Origin: Paramixta manurensis
GTDB taxonomy: Bacteria; Pseudomonadota; Gammaproteobacteria; Enterobacterales; Enterobacteriaceae
Direction of reading: 5' to 3'
Assembly (NCBI RefSeq): GCF_013285385.1
Contig: NZ_CP054212.1
Location: 3,286,001-3,350,000 of the forward strand
DNA: 64,000 nt
The position numbers were made by a program, and so were the translations under genes. Positions 43,210-52,691 of this stretch are shown in pieces (positions within the stretch are counted from its first letter, which is position 1; every line of letters begins with the position of its first letter). A model generated the notes under the pieces. That model had not been told where the DNA came from, ran no database searches, and worked only from the letters and a program-made list of their open reading frames with translations.

Positions 43210-44181
43210 ATGAGTAAGATCTATGAAGACAACTCTTTGACCATCGGTCATACGCCGCTGGTTCGACTGAACCGCATCGGCAATGGGCGCATTCTGGCGA
43301 AGGTAGAATCCCGTAACCCAAGTTTCAGCGTCAAATGCCGTATCGGTGCCAATATGATTTGGGATGCGGAGAAACGTGGCATATTGAAGCCCGGTATTGA
43401 ACTGGTGGAACCCACCAGCGGGAATACCGGTATTGCGCTGGCTTACGTTGCCGCCGCACGCGGTTACAAACTAACGCTGACGATGCCGGAAACCATGTCA
43501 GTCGAACGTCGCAAACTCTTAAAAGCGCTGGGCGCCAACCTGGTGCTGACCGAAGGCGCCAAAGGCATGAAAGGCGCGATTGCCAAAGCGGAAGAGATCG
43601 TTGCCAGCGATCCGGACAAATTTGTACTGCTCCAGCAATTCAGCAACCCGGCTAACCCGGAAATTCATGAAAAAACCACCGGCCCTGAAATTTGGGAAGA
43701 TACCGACGGCGAAGTCGATGTCTTCATTGCGGGCGTCGGCACCGGCGGCACGCTAACCGGCGTTAGCCGTTACATTAAAAATACCAAAGGCAAAAAAGCG
43801 TTAGTCACCGTCGCGGTGGAACCAACCGATTCACCGGTTATCGCGCAAGCGTTAGCGGGTGAAGAGATTAAACCCGGCCCGCACAAAATTCAGGGCATCG
43901 GCGCGGGCTTTATTCCGGGCAACCTGGATCTCAACCTGATCGACCGCGTGGTCGCCATCACGAATGAAGAGGCGATTTCCACCGCACGTCTATTGATGGA
44001 AGAGGAAGGTATTCTGGCCGGTATCTCTTCTGGCGCTGCGGTTGCCGCCGCGCTGAAGCTGCAGGAAGAAGAAGCTTTCGCCAATAAAAATATCGTGGTG
44101 ATCTTGCCCTCTTCTGGCGAACGTTATCTCAGTACCGCATTGTTTGCCGATCTCTTCACCGAGAAAGAGCTGCAACAATAA
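43210..44181 (+). CDS. cysK: Cysteine synthase A
   Basis: A 323-residue PLP enzyme forming cysteine from O-acetylserine and sulfide. The PLP lysine is in PSFSVKCRIGANMIW; the substrate loop is EPTSGNTGIALAY; the phosphate loop is GVGTGGTLTG. It lies 149 bp after cysZ with its own promoter region, where CysB would act. Followed by a perfect terminator. Confidence 0.98.
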   Translation: MSKIYEDNSLTIGHTPLVRLNRIGNGRILAKVESRNPSFSVKCRIGANMIWDAEKRGILKPGIELVEPTSGNTGIALAYVAAARGYKLTLTMPETMSVERRKLLKALGANLVLTEGAKGMKGAIAKAEEIVASDPDKFVLLQQFSNPANPEIHEKTTGPEIWEDTDGEVDVFIAGVGTGGTLTGVSRYIKNTKGKKALVTVAVEPTDSPVIAQALAGEEIKPGPHKIQGIGAGFIPGNLDLNLIDRVVAITNEEAISTARLLMEEEGILAGISSGAAVAAALKLQEEEAFANKNIVVILPSSGERYLSTALFADLFTEKELQQ

Positions 44182-44203
44182 TGCCAACGTGCATGATTTG
44201 ATG

Positions 44204-44231
44204 AAAAAAGCACCCAACAGGGTGCTTTTTT
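44204..44231. terminator. Rho-independent terminator of cysK
   Basis: AAAAAAGCACCC-AACA-GGGTGCTTTTTT, a perfect 12-bp stem, with A- and T-runs at both ends, usable in both directions. Confidence 0.92.
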
Positions 44232-44346
44232 GTGGCACGCATCAAAGTTTTACCACCCGGTAGATTGATTTTACCCTCCAGGCTCTGGTATTTAAGCTGC
44301 CAATTATTTCGATCCGCAAAATTAATCGCCGCATGAAATGGATCAA

Positions 44347-44360
44347 GCTGAATCGATTTA
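44347..44360. promoter_or_regulatory. Cra (FruR) type site upstream of ptsH
   Basis: GCTGAATCGATTTA matches the Cra consensus RSTGAAWCSNTHHW at all 14 positions, 215 bp before ptsH. Cra regulation of ptsHI is known in E. coli. Confidence 0.65.
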
Positions 44361-44574
44361 CTGATTTGGTGCATTACTGCAATTCGCGGCATAATAGGAC
44401 GTGGAAAAGCGAAGCGATACCTTGTTTTCTGCCAAGCTAACTCTCATATCCTTAATTGCGCATTTTTTGGCGAGTTTCATACTCATGCCAGCGCAACCAA
44501 CACAGGCTAAAGTTGCGCCACCAGGCTACGCTTTAGATCCATAACACCAAACCAATTTAAGTTGGGGAAACATA

Positions 44575-44832
44575 ATGTTCCAGCAAGAAGTCACCATCAC
44601 CGCACCTAACGGTTTGCACACTCGCCCGGCTGCACAGTTCGTGAAAGAAGCAAAAGGCTTCACCTCCGAAATCACCGTCACCTCTAACGGCAAATCAGCT
44701 AGCGCGAAAAGCCTGTTTAAACTGCAGACGCTGGGCCTGACGCAAGGCACCGTGGTTACACTGTCTGCCGAAGGTGAAGATGAGCAGCAAGCGGTTGAGC
44801 ATTTAGTCAAGCTGATGGCTGAACTCGAGTAA
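44575..44832 (+). CDS. ptsH: HPr phosphocarrier of the PTS
   Basis: An 85-residue protein passing phosphate from Enzyme I to sugar-specific IIA units. The phospho-histidine H15 is in NGLHTRPAAQFVKEA and serine 46 in NGKSASAKSLFKL. GGGGAA precedes the ATG. The gap to ptsI is 161 bp, larger than the E. coli gap, and structured. Confidence 0.98.
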   Translation: MFQQEVTITAPNGLHTRPAAQFVKEAKGFTSEITVTSNGKSASAKSLFKLQTLGLTQGTVVTLSAEGEDEQQAVEHLVKLMAELE

Positions 44833-44860
44833 TTCACTCAGTCTCTCAAAAAAACCGTTT

Positions 44861-44967
44861 CATTAGGCCATTGAGTGCCAACATTTTGATCGCGGACATT
44901 ACGTCCGCGTTACTGCATCCGTAAAGTACACTTTTTGTAAATTACTGACAGTTGGCATCACCTAATG
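44861..44967 (+). repeat. Nested inverted repeats between ptsH and ptsI
   Basis: Three nested pairs: CATTAGG (44861)/CCTAATG (44961), TGCCAAC (44876)/GTTGGCA (44951), and a central CGCGGAC-ATTAC-GTCCGCG hairpin (44891-44909). In RNA this could fold into one long structure in the ptsHI mRNA. It could be a small imperfect palindromic insertion of MITE type or a processing/attenuation element. Confidence 0.7.
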
Positions 44968-44993
44968 GGCCATCGTTATAGAAAGGTAGGGTT

Positions 44994-46721
44994 ATGATTT
45001 CAGGCATTTTAGCATCACCGGGTATCGCTTTCGGCAAAGCACTTTTGCTGAAAGAAGATGAAATCGTCATCAACCGGAAAAAGATTACTGCGGATCAGGT
45101 TGATCAGGAAGTTCAGCGCTTCCTCACTGGGCGGAGCAAAGCCGCCGAACAGCTCGAAGCCATCAAAATCAAAGCCGGCGAAACCTTCGGTGAAGAGAAA
45201 GAAGCTATCTTCGAAGGCCACATTATGCTGCTGGAAGATGAAGAGCTGGAGCAGGAAATCATAGCCCTAATCAAAGAAGATCACGCCACCGCCGATGCGG
45301 CGACCCACTCGGTGATCGAGGGGCAAGCCAAAGCGTTGGAAGAGTTAGATGACGAATACCTGAAAGAACGTGCGGCTGACGTGCGTGATATCGGTAAACG
45401 CCTACTGCAAAACATCCTTGGTCTGCATATTGTTGACCTGAGCGCGATTGAAAATGAAGCCATTCTGGTGGCGAAAGATCTGACTCCGTCCGAAACCGCT
45501 CAGCTAAATCTGAAAAAAGTATTAGGTTTCATTACCGACTTGGGCGGCCGTACCTCCCATACCTCGATCATGGCCCGCTCGCTTGAGCTGCCAGCGATTG
45601 TCGGTACTGGCGAAATCACCAATAGCGTCAAAAACGGTGATTATTTAATTCTGGATGGCGTCAATAATCAGATTTATATCAATCCAACCGCCGATGTTAT
45701 TGAAGAATTAAAAGCGGTACAGAGCCAATATCTGTCTGAGAAAAACGAACTGGCCAAACTGAAAGATCTGCCGGCGGTGACGCTGGATGGGCATCAGGTT
45801 GAAGTCGGCGCCAATATCGGTACCGTGCGTGACATCCCAGGCGCGGAGCGGAATGGCGCGGAGTGCGTTGGTCTGTATCGTACCGAATTCCTGTTTATGG
45901 ACCGCGACTCTCTGCCTTCTGAAGAAGAGCAGTTCCAGGCGTACAAAGCAGTGGCGGAAGCCATGGGCACCCAATCTGTTATCGTGCGTACTATGGATAT
46001 TGGCGGCGATAAAGATTTGCCGTACATGAATTTGCCGAAAGAAGAAAACCCCTTCCTCGGCTGGCGTGCGATTCGTATCGCGATGGATCGTAAAGAAATT
46101 TTGCATGCTCAGTTGCGCGCCATTCTGCGTGCCTCCGCCTTTGGTAAATTGCGTATCATGTTCCCGATGATTATTTCGGTGGAAGAAGTACGTATTCTGA
46201 AAGGCGAGCTGGAGTTGCTGAAAACGCAATTACGTGAAGAGGGTAAGGCTTTCGACGAATCCATTGAAGTTGGAATCATGGTGGAAACGCCGGCTTCGGC
46301 GGTCATTGCACGTCACCTGGCGAAAGAAGTGGACTTCTTTAGTATTGGGACAAACGATTTGACGCAGTATACTCTGGCGGTTGATCGTGGTAACGAACTG
46401 ATTTCCCATCTCTACAACCCAATGACGCCGTCTGTCCTTGGCCTAATCAAGCAAGTTATTGATGCATCGCATGCTGAAGGTAAATGGACCGGAATGTGTG
46501 GTGAGCTGGCTGGTGATGAACGTGCTACACTACTGTTATTGGGAATGGGGCTGGACGAATTCAGCATGAGTGCCATTTCTATCCCGCGCATCAAAAAAAT
46601 TATTCGCAATACCAATTTTGAAGATGCGAAGGCATTAGCAGAGCAGGCTCTGGCTCAACCGACTGCGGAAGAGTTGATGAACCTGGTCAACAAGTTCATT
46701 AAAGAAAAAACACTCTGCTGA
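44994..46721 (+). CDS. ptsI: Enzyme I of the PTS
   Basis: A 575-residue cytoplasmic protein, the same length as in E. coli, that transfers phosphate from phosphoenolpyruvate to HPr. The phospho-histidine is in GGRTSHTSIMARSLELPAI; the PEP-binding part includes FLMDRDSLPSEEEQF and the active cysteine in GKWTGMCGELAGD. Follows ptsH. Confidence 0.98.
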   Translation: MISGILASPGIAFGKALLLKEDEIVINRKKITADQVDQEVQRFLTGRSKAAEQLEAIKIKAGETFGEEKEAIFEGHIMLLEDEELEQEIIALIKEDHATADAATHSVIEGQAKALEELDDEYLKERAADVRDIGKRLLQNILGLHIVDLSAIENEAILVAKDLTPSETAQLNLKKVLGFITDLGGRTSHTSIMARSLELPAIVGTGEITNSVKNGDYLILDGVNNQIYINPTADVIEELKAVQSQYLSEKNELAKLKDLPAVTLDGHQVEVGANIGTVRDIPGAERNGAECVGLYRTEFLFMDRDSLPSEEEQFQAYKAVAEAMGTQSVIVRTMDIGGDKDLPYMNLPKEENPFLGWRAIRIAMDRKEILHAQLRAILRASAFGKLRIMFPMIISVEEVRILKGELELLKTQLREEGKAFDESIEVGIMVETPASAVIARHLAKEVDFFSIGTNDLTQYTLAVDRGNELISHLYNPMTPSVLGLIKQVIDASHAEGKWTGMCGELAGDERATLLLLGMGLDEFSMSAISIPRIKKIIRNTNFEDAKALAEQALAQPTAEELMNLVNKFIKEKTLC

Positions 46722-46764
46722 TTCCGCGAGACGCTGGCCCAATATTACTGCTTAGGAGAAGATC

Positions 46765-47268
46765 ATGGGTTTGTTTTCTAAACTTTTTGGCGACAAAACA
46801 GAAAGCGCATCGGGTACCATCGAGATCGTTGCGCCGTTGTCAGGTGAAATCGTCAATATTGAAGACGTGCCGGACGTGGTGTTTGCCGAAAAAATCGTCG
46901 GTGATGGTATCGCGATTAAGCCGGCAGGCAACAAGATGGTTGCGCCGGTTGATGGCACCATCGGTAAAATTTTTGAAACTAACCACGCTTTTTCAATCGA
47001 GTCTGACAATGGCATCGAGCTGTTTGTTCACTTCGGTATTGATACCGTTGAACTGAAAGGCGAAGGCTTCAAACGCATCGCGGAAGAAGGCCAAAAAGTG
47101 AAAAAAGGCGACGTGGTCATTGAGTTCGACCTGCCGTTGCTGGAAGAAAAAGCCAAATCTACCCTGACGCCGGTGGTGATCTCTAATATGGATGAGATCA
47201 AAGAGTTAATTAAACTCACCGGCCAGGTTACCGTGGGTGAAACCCCGGTTATCCGCATTAAAAAGTAA
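46765..47268 (+). CDS. crr: Glucose-specific IIA component
   Basis: A 167-residue phosphocarrier for glucose uptake and the main catabolite-control signal. The active histidines are in ETNHAFSIES and LFVHFGIDTVELKG. Two residues shorter than E. coli Crr (169). AGGAG precedes the ATG. Last gene of ptsHI-crr; terminator follows. Confidence 0.98.
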   Translation: MGLFSKLFGDKTESASGTIEIVAPLSGEIVNIEDVPDVVFAEKIVGDGIAIKPAGNKMVAPVDGTIGKIFETNHAFSIESDNGIELFVHFGIDTVELKGEGFKRIAEEGQKVKKGDVVIEFDLPLLEEKAKSTLTPVVISNMDEIKELIKLTGQVTVGETPVIRIKK

Positions 47269-47288
47269 ACGCGCGTGGCGCATCGATT

Positions 47289-47312
47289 AAACGGCACCTG
47301 CGGGTGCCGTTT
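47289..47312. terminator. Stem-loop between convergent crr and the sensor kinase gene
   Basis: AAACGGCACC-TGCG-GGTGCCGTTT, a perfect 10-bp stem 20 bp after the crr stop codon, followed by TGTGTTTCT. Confidence 0.8.
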
Positions 47313-47318
47313 GTGTTT

Positions 47319-48668
47319 CTACTCCCCTTGCCAGTGCGGCAAACGAATCGTCAGCATCAGGCCGCCCTGCCTGGCATTCTCTGCCTGCACCTCGCCTCCG
47401 TGCGCCAAAATAACTTTACGCACAATCGACAGACCAAGGCCATATCCTTTACCCGTCAGCGGAGAATTCACGCGCACAAAAGGATCGAAGATACTGGACA
47501 GTTTTCCGGCATCCACCCCCGGCCCCTGGTCGCTTACGCTTACCACCAGCCAACCAATCTCCCGCCGCAGGCTAACCGCCACCTTCTGCCCCTGTAGCGA
47601 GAAACGTAGCGCATTGCGTACCACGTTTTCCACCGCACGGCGTACCAACTCCGCGTTCCCTTTCACCGTGTACTCTTCAGCGTCATCCACCTCAAGTAAG
47701 ATCTCGACGCCGGGAACCTGCGCCTCATAACGCGCATCGTTAACCACCACTTCCAGCAAACCGAGCAGATCAAAATACTCTTCTTGCGGTAAATTCTCAT
47801 GCTCCGCTCGCGACAGCGTTAATAGCTCGCCAATCATCTTGTCCAACCGGCGCGCTTCTTCATCAATCCGATCGAGAGAAGCGCCCACCGATTCTGGCGT
47901 TTGCCGCGCCAACCCGGTCGCCAACTGTAAACGCGCCAGCGGAGAACGCAACTCATGAGAAACATCGTGTAGCAGCGCCTCACGGGCATCAACCAGCACC
48001 GTTAAACGCTCTACCATCGCATCAAAATCACGCGCGACGATCGACAACTCATCATGACGTCGACGCATTGCCGGATAGAGGCGCACCGATAAATCCCCGT
48101 TAGAAACTTTAGTAAACCCTTCGCGCAACTGGCGCATAGGTCGCGTTAAGTTCCAGGCCAGCAACGAACTAAATAACAGGCCAAACAGCCCGGCAATAAT
48201 CAGCATCGGCTCAGGAATATTCAGGAAACTGTGCCGCGCTTTTCTCGCCCGCATCAGATTATCCTCGCGCAACCCTTCCATATCGTAATGCAACTGATAT
48301 TGTTGCCCGTCGGCACCGGTAACCCGTTCAGATACTTCGGCGGGAAACACCTCGGTAGAAGCAGCGTGCGCAGGGATTTCATCTGCGCCTGCGCGCAGTG
48401 GGATCACCGAAAAAAAACGGCGATCTTCACGCGGCCAGTCGGCCATCATGTTATCCAGCGCCGCCGGGCCATCGCGTTGCAAAACCGAGACCGCCGAGGT
48501 CATCTGCAAATCCACCATGCGCCTCAGCGCACTGAATTCCGGCGGCTCGTGGTGATGTTTACCATACAGGGTAAAGCCCAGCCAAAGCAGTTGGCTGATG
48601 ACGATAAAAACTAACCAAAAAGCGAACAGAATTTTCCAGAACAGGCGGCCACGAAAATCACGCTTCAT
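47319..48668 (-). CDS. CpxA-like sensor histidine kinase
   Basis: A 449-residue membrane kinase. Helix 1 is at residues 10-33, the periplasmic domain at about 35-155 (contains a KHHHEPP stretch), helix 2 at about 158-178, HAMP to about 230, the phospho-histidine in LLHDVSHELRSPLARLQLA, and the ATPase boxes VENVVRNALRFS, SDQGPGVD and GYGLGLSIV. Similar in pattern to CpxA, but with a different sensing domain. It overlaps the response regulator gene by 4 bp and lies next to macAB, so it probably controls that exporter. Confidence 0.9.
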   Translation of the reverse strand: MKRDFRGRLFWKILFAFWLVFIVISQLLWLGFTLYGKHHHEPPEFSALRRMVDLQMTSAVSVLQRDGPAALDNMMADWPREDRRFFSVIPLRAGADEIPAHAASTEVFPAEVSERVTGADGQQYQLHYDMEGLREDNLMRARKARHSFLNIPEPMLIIAGLFGLLFSSLLAWNLTRPMRQLREGFTKVSNGDLSVRLYPAMRRRHDELSIVARDFDAMVERLTVLVDAREALLHDVSHELRSPLARLQLATGLARQTPESVGASLDRIDEEARRLDKMIGELLTLSRAEHENLPQEEYFDLLGLLEVVVNDARYEAQVPGVEILLEVDDAEEYTVKGNAELVRRAVENVVRNALRFSLQGQKVAVSLRREIGWLVVSVSDQGPGVDAGKLSSIFDPFVRVNSPLTGKGYGLGLSIVRKVILAHGGEVQAENARQGGLMLTIRLPHWQGE

Positions 48669-49345
48669 CGAATGCGATACCCGATACTGCGGACCGTTTC
48701 AATGGTGACGGCGCCGCCGCTGAGGGCTGAGAGCTTCTGACGGATATTACTGATATGCACATCCACGCTGCGGTCATAAGGTTCGCGTGGACGCCCTAAC
48801 CCACTCTCGGAAAGTTCATCTTTTGAAACGACCCGTTCCGGCGAACGCAGGAGCAAATCCAGCAGATTAAATTCTGAAGCGGTTAAATCAAACGGCTGAT
48901 TTTTCCAGGCGCTAATACGCGTGGCGGGATTCAGCGAAAGATCGCCCCAACCAATCAACGCTTTTTTCTCCGTTACCGGCACCTGCTCTTCAAAACGGCG
49001 CAGCACCGCCCGTAAACGCGCCACCAATTCACGCGGATAGCAGGGTTTGGGCATATAATCATCTGCGCCCATCTCTAGGCCAATGACACGATCAATATTA
49101 TCCCCTTTCGCCGTCAGCATAATCACCGGAATACGGCTGCTTTGCCTGACCTGGCGCAGCACATCAATTCCACTCATATCCGGCAGCATAATATCAAGGA
49201 TCATGGCAGTATATTCACCGGATAAAGCCCCCTCAATGCCCGCGCTACCGGTAATCACCAATGAGGCGTCAAACCCCTCGCCAATTAAGTATTGGCTTAG
49301 CATGGTGCCCAACTCAACATCATCATCGACTAATAAAATTTTCAT
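48665..49345 (-). CDS. OmpR-family response regulator, CpxR-like
   Basis: A 226-residue regulator. Receiver at 1-118 (acidic pocket KILLVDDD, phospho-aspartate in AMILDIMLPDMSG, lysine in YMPKPCYPREL) and a winged-helix DNA-binding domain at 130-225 (VVSKDELSESGLGRPREPYD; VDVHISNIRQKL). Pairs with the overlapping kinase. Divergent from macA over 171 bp. Confidence 0.93.
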   Translation of the reverse strand: MKILLVDDDVELGTMLSQYLIGEGFDASLVITGSAGIEGALSGEYTAMILDIMLPDMSGIDVLRQVRQSSRIPVIMLTAKGDNIDRVIGLEMGADDYMPKPCYPRELVARLRAVLRRFEEQVPVTEKKALIGWGDLSLNPATRISAWKNQPFDLTASEFNLLDLLLRSPERVVSKDELSESGLGRPREPYDRSVDVHISNIRQKLSALSGGAVTIETVRSIGYRIR

Positions 49346-49516
49346 GGCGATTCTCTCACAAGCTTCCGCCGCTATTTTGACCGGCCTCGGATGCTTTCGC
49401 AGCTAGTTTTACTCTATTCTTACATTGCTCTCGCGGCGTTCTAATTCGCGTTTTTATTTTAATCGCGTAAAATTCGCGCCAAATATGCACTTTTGTCGTT
49501 TAAAGGATTATTGATT

Positions 49517-50716
49517 ATGGCATCAGGCCGTCTAATAAGTCGCCGCTGGTTTTTGATACTGGTATTAATTCTGCTGGTCGCCGGAGTTGTCTTCTGGTTA
49601 CTACGTCCACATCCGGTGGATCCTAACGCGGTGCTTACCGCCACTGCCGAGCGGCGTGACCTGCAACAGACCGTGTTAGCCGATGGCACTATCACCGCCA
49701 GTAAACAAGTTAGCGTCGGTGCACAAGCATCCGGCCAGATCAAAGCACTGTTGGTTGAGCTAGGCTCCCAGGTGAAAAAAGGGCAACTGGTGGCAGAAAT
49801 TGACAGTATGACGCAGCAGAATGATTTGCGTAACGCGCAGGCCGCGCTAAAAAACGTCACCGCACAACGCGCATCCAGGCAAGCCGTCTTGGCAAACTAC
49901 CGGGCGGCATTTGAGCGGCAAAAGGCCATGTTAGCCAAAAATCTGACCGCTAAAGCGGATTATGACAGCGCGCAAGCTAACCTACGAAGTACCGAAGCCG
50001 ATATTCAGGCATTAGATGCACAACTCATTCAGTCACAAATTGAAGTGGATACCGCACAGGTCAATCTGGGCTACACCAAAATCACCTCACCGATTGATGG
50101 CACCGTGGTGTCAATGCCAGTTGAAGCAGGCCAAACGGTCAACGCCGTGCAAAGCGCGCCAACCATTCTGAAAGTGGCGAATCTCGACACCATGACGGTA
50201 AAAGCGCAGATCTCAGAAGCCGATGTGGTGAATGTCACGCCGGGGATGAAAGTGTGGTTCACCATTCTTGGTAAACCGAACAAGCGTTATCCGGCAACCC
50301 TGCGGGCGATTGAACCAGCGCCGGACTCTATCAATGACGATAGCGCCACCAGTGGGTTAACCGGCTCAGGCAGTTCTTCCTCATCCGACAGCAAAGCCGT
50401 TTACTATTATGGCCTGTTCGACGTCGCCAATCCTGATAAAGCGTTACGCATCTCAATGACGGCGGAAGTGCATATCGTGCTCGGCGATCGCCCGCAAGCA
50501 ATCGTGATCCCTTCAACCGCCCTCGACAATATTGATGGGAAAACTAGCGTACGCGTGGTTGACGACCAGCAAAAAATTACCCGCCGGGAGGTACAAGTCG
50601 GGATTAACAACAATATTGAAGCCGAAATCCTTTCCGGTTTGCATGAGGGCGAAAAGGTCTTGCTCAGCGAGAGTGACGCCAGCGCGACACCTGCCGATCA
50701 CCGGTCAAGGATGTAA
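49517..50716 (+). CDS. macA: MacA-like periplasmic adaptor
   Basis: A 399-residue membrane-fusion protein with an N-terminal membrane helix (WFLILVLILLVAGVVFWLL), a lipoyl/barrel-sandwich region (GQIKALLVELGSQVKKGQLV), a coiled-coil hairpin (about 100-180) and a beta-barrel (NLGYTKITSPIDGTVVSM). It links the MacB ABC pump to an outer-membrane channel such as TolC. Start 49517 has AAAGGA upstream. Operon with macB (2-bp gap). The SSSSDSK insert near residue 290 is low-complexity. The symbol is by family; the drug or protein substrate is unknown. Confidence 0.85.
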   Translation: MASGRLISRRWFLILVLILLVAGVVFWLLRPHPVDPNAVLTATAERRDLQQTVLADGTITASKQVSVGAQASGQIKALLVELGSQVKKGQLVAEIDSMTQQNDLRNAQAALKNVTAQRASRQAVLANYRAAFERQKAMLAKNLTAKADYDSAQANLRSTEADIQALDAQLIQSQIEVDTAQVNLGYTKITSPIDGTVVSMPVEAGQTVNAVQSAPTILKVANLDTMTVKAQISEADVVNVTPGMKVWFTILGKPNKRYPATLRAIEPAPDSINDDSATSGLTGSGSSSSSDSKAVYYYGLFDVANPDKALRISMTAEVHIVLGDRPQAIVIPSTALDNIDGKTSVRVVDDQQKITRREVQVGINNNIEAEILSGLHEGEKVLLSESDASATPADHRSRM

Positions 50717-50718
50717 CC

Positions 50719-52659
50719 ATGGCTCTGTTGCTGCTTGAGGAGATTAACCGCGAGTTTCAAAGCGGAGAACAGCGCGTTCGCGTGTTGAAAAATATCAACC
50801 TGGCGATTGAGTCCGGTGAGTTTGTCGCCATCGTCGGTCAATCCGGTTCAGGAAAATCCACGCTGATGAATCTGCTCGGCTGTCTGGATAAGCCAAGCAG
50901 CGGTGATTATCGGGTCGCCGACCGCTCGGTGACACAGTTGACCGATGACGCGCTGGCGGAATTGCGGCGCGAGCACTTCGGCTTTATCTTCCAACGCTAC
51001 CATTTACTCAGCGAATTGACGGCGTTAGGTAACGTTGAAATCCCGGCCATCTATGCCGGTAAAGACCGGCAAGCTCGTCACGATCGCGCCACCGCGCTAC
51101 TCACACGGCTGGGGCTCGGTGAGCGGCTGACTTATCGTCCCGGGCAGCTTTCCGGCGGTCAACAACAGCGTGTGAGTATTGCCAGGGCGCTGATGAATGG
51201 CGGCGAGGTGATTCTGGCGGATGAGCCTACCGGCGCGCTGGATAGCCACAGTGGCGATGAGGTGATGAATATCCTGCGCGACTTGCATCAGCAGGGCCAC
51301 ACGGTGGTGATCGTCACGCATGACATGCGTATTGCGCAAAATGCCGACCGGATCATCGAAATTCATGACGGTGAGATTATTGCGGACAAGCGCGATAACC
51401 ACGCGGGATCCGAACACCAACGGTCTGCCGTCAATACTACCAATGGCAGCCGTTGGCGCGCATTACGCGATCGGCTCAGCGAAGCGTTTCGCATGGCGCT
51501 GGTGTCGATGATGGCGCAACGTCTGCGGACCTTTCTAACCATGCTCGGCATCATCATCGGCATTGCCTCAGTGGTGGCGGTAGTTGCGCTCGGTAAAGGC
51601 TCGCAGCAAAAAATCCTGACGGAAATTAGCGCAATGGGTACCAGCACGCTGGATATTTTCCCCGGTACCGATTTCGGCGATATGAACTCGTCGAAAATTC
51701 AGACGCTGCGCGCCAGCGATGCCGATGCGCTGGCACACCAACCGTATGTGCATAGTGTCACGCCATCGCTCTCCGTCAGCACCACGCTGAAATATCGTAA
51801 TTTAGCGCTCACCGCGATGGTGAATGGCGTCGGCGAACAGTTTTTTGCGGTACGTGGCTATACGCTGACGCGTGGCATGGCGTTTAACCGCGCGGGCGTT
51901 GATGCCTTAGTGCAGGAAGCGGTGATTGACGAAAATACGCGTAATAAGCTGTTTCGCGCCAATGAGAACCCACTCGGTCAGGTGATTATTTTAGGTTCAA
52001 TGCCAGTAAGGATCATTGGCATCGCGACGCGGCAAAGCAGCTTTGGCAGTGACAGCAATCTCAATATTTGGGTGCCCTATACCACCGCGATGAAACGCAT
52101 GATGGGGCAAACCTGGCTAAGCGGGATTACCGTGCGGGTGAAAGATAATGTCGATCTTGCGTTGGCGGAGCAAGGAGTGACTCGCTTACTGATGCAGCGC
52201 CATACCACCAAAGACTTTTTCATTCTGAATACCGACAGTATCCGTAAAACGATTGAAAGCACTACCAATACGTTAACACTGTTAGTGGCGATGATCGCTC
52301 TGATCTCTTTGTTGGTCGGCGGTATTGGCGTGATGAATATTATGCTGGTGTCGGTGACCGAACGGACCCGTGAGATTGGCGTACGCATGGCGGTTGGCGC
52401 ACGGGCTGGCGATATTATGCAGCAGTTTTTGATCGAGGCAGTGTTAGTGTGCCTGACGGGGGGCATATTTGGCGTGCTGCTGGCGCTGGTGCCGGGCATG
52501 ATCCTCGCACAAACCAGCAGCAGTTTTAGCATGATCTATTCACCGTTTTCGATTATTGCCGCCTTTATCTGTTCTACGCTAATCGGCGTGATTTTCGGCT
52601 TCTTCCCGGCACGGCGCGCCGCCAAAATGGACCCGATCCATGCGCTGGAGAGGGAGTAG
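50719..52659 (+). CDS. macB: MacB-type ABC exporter
   Basis: A 646-residue fusion of an ABC ATPase and a four-helix permease. Walker A GQSGSGKST, signature LSGGQQQRVSIARAL and Walker B ILADEPTGALDSHSG lie in residues 1-230. Membrane helices follow near 275, 520, 575 and 610 with a MacB-PCD periplasmic domain between. It exports substrates through MacA and an outer-membrane channel. Length matches the family (648). Confidence 0.93.
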   Translation: MALLLLEEINREFQSGEQRVRVLKNINLAIESGEFVAIVGQSGSGKSTLMNLLGCLDKPSSGDYRVADRSVTQLTDDALAELRREHFGFIFQRYHLLSELTALGNVEIPAIYAGKDRQARHDRATALLTRLGLGERLTYRPGQLSGGQQQRVSIARALMNGGEVILADEPTGALDSHSGDEVMNILRDLHQQGHTVVIVTHDMRIAQNADRIIEIHDGEIIADKRDNHAGSEHQRSAVNTTNGSRWRALRDRLSEAFRMALVSMMAQRLRTFLTMLGIIIGIASVVAVVALGKGSQQKILTEISAMGTSTLDIFPGTDFGDMNSSKIQTLRASDADALAHQPYVHSVTPSLSVSTTLKYRNLALTAMVNGVGEQFFAVRGYTLTRGMAFNRAGVDALVQEAVIDENTRNKLFRANENPLGQVIILGSMPVRIIGIATRQSSFGSDSNLNIWVPYTTAMKRMMGQTWLSGITVRVKDNVDLALAEQGVTRLLMQRHTTKDFFILNTDSIRKTIESTTNTLTLLVAMIALISLLVGGIGVMNIMLVSVTERTREIGVRMAVGARAGDIMQQFLIEAVLVCLTGGIFGVLLALVPGMILAQTSSSFSMIYSPFSIIAAFICSTLIGVIFGFFPARRAAKMDPIHALERE

Positions 52660-52691
52660 CCGCCCTAATGCGGCCAGCGGGGTGAGGAAAC

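Larger units (their letters stand above)
44182..44574. other. cysK-ptsH intergenic control region
   Basis: 393 bp with the cysK terminator at its start and the pts promoters toward its end, including a Cra-type site at 44347-44360. A minus-strand open frame (44156-44392) lies here but overlaps the terminator and has no ribosome site. Confidence 0.6.

Noticed and set aside
44156..44392. 78-codon minus-strand frame after cysK
   Set aside because: It contains the cysK terminator and the Cra-type site and lacks a start signal.
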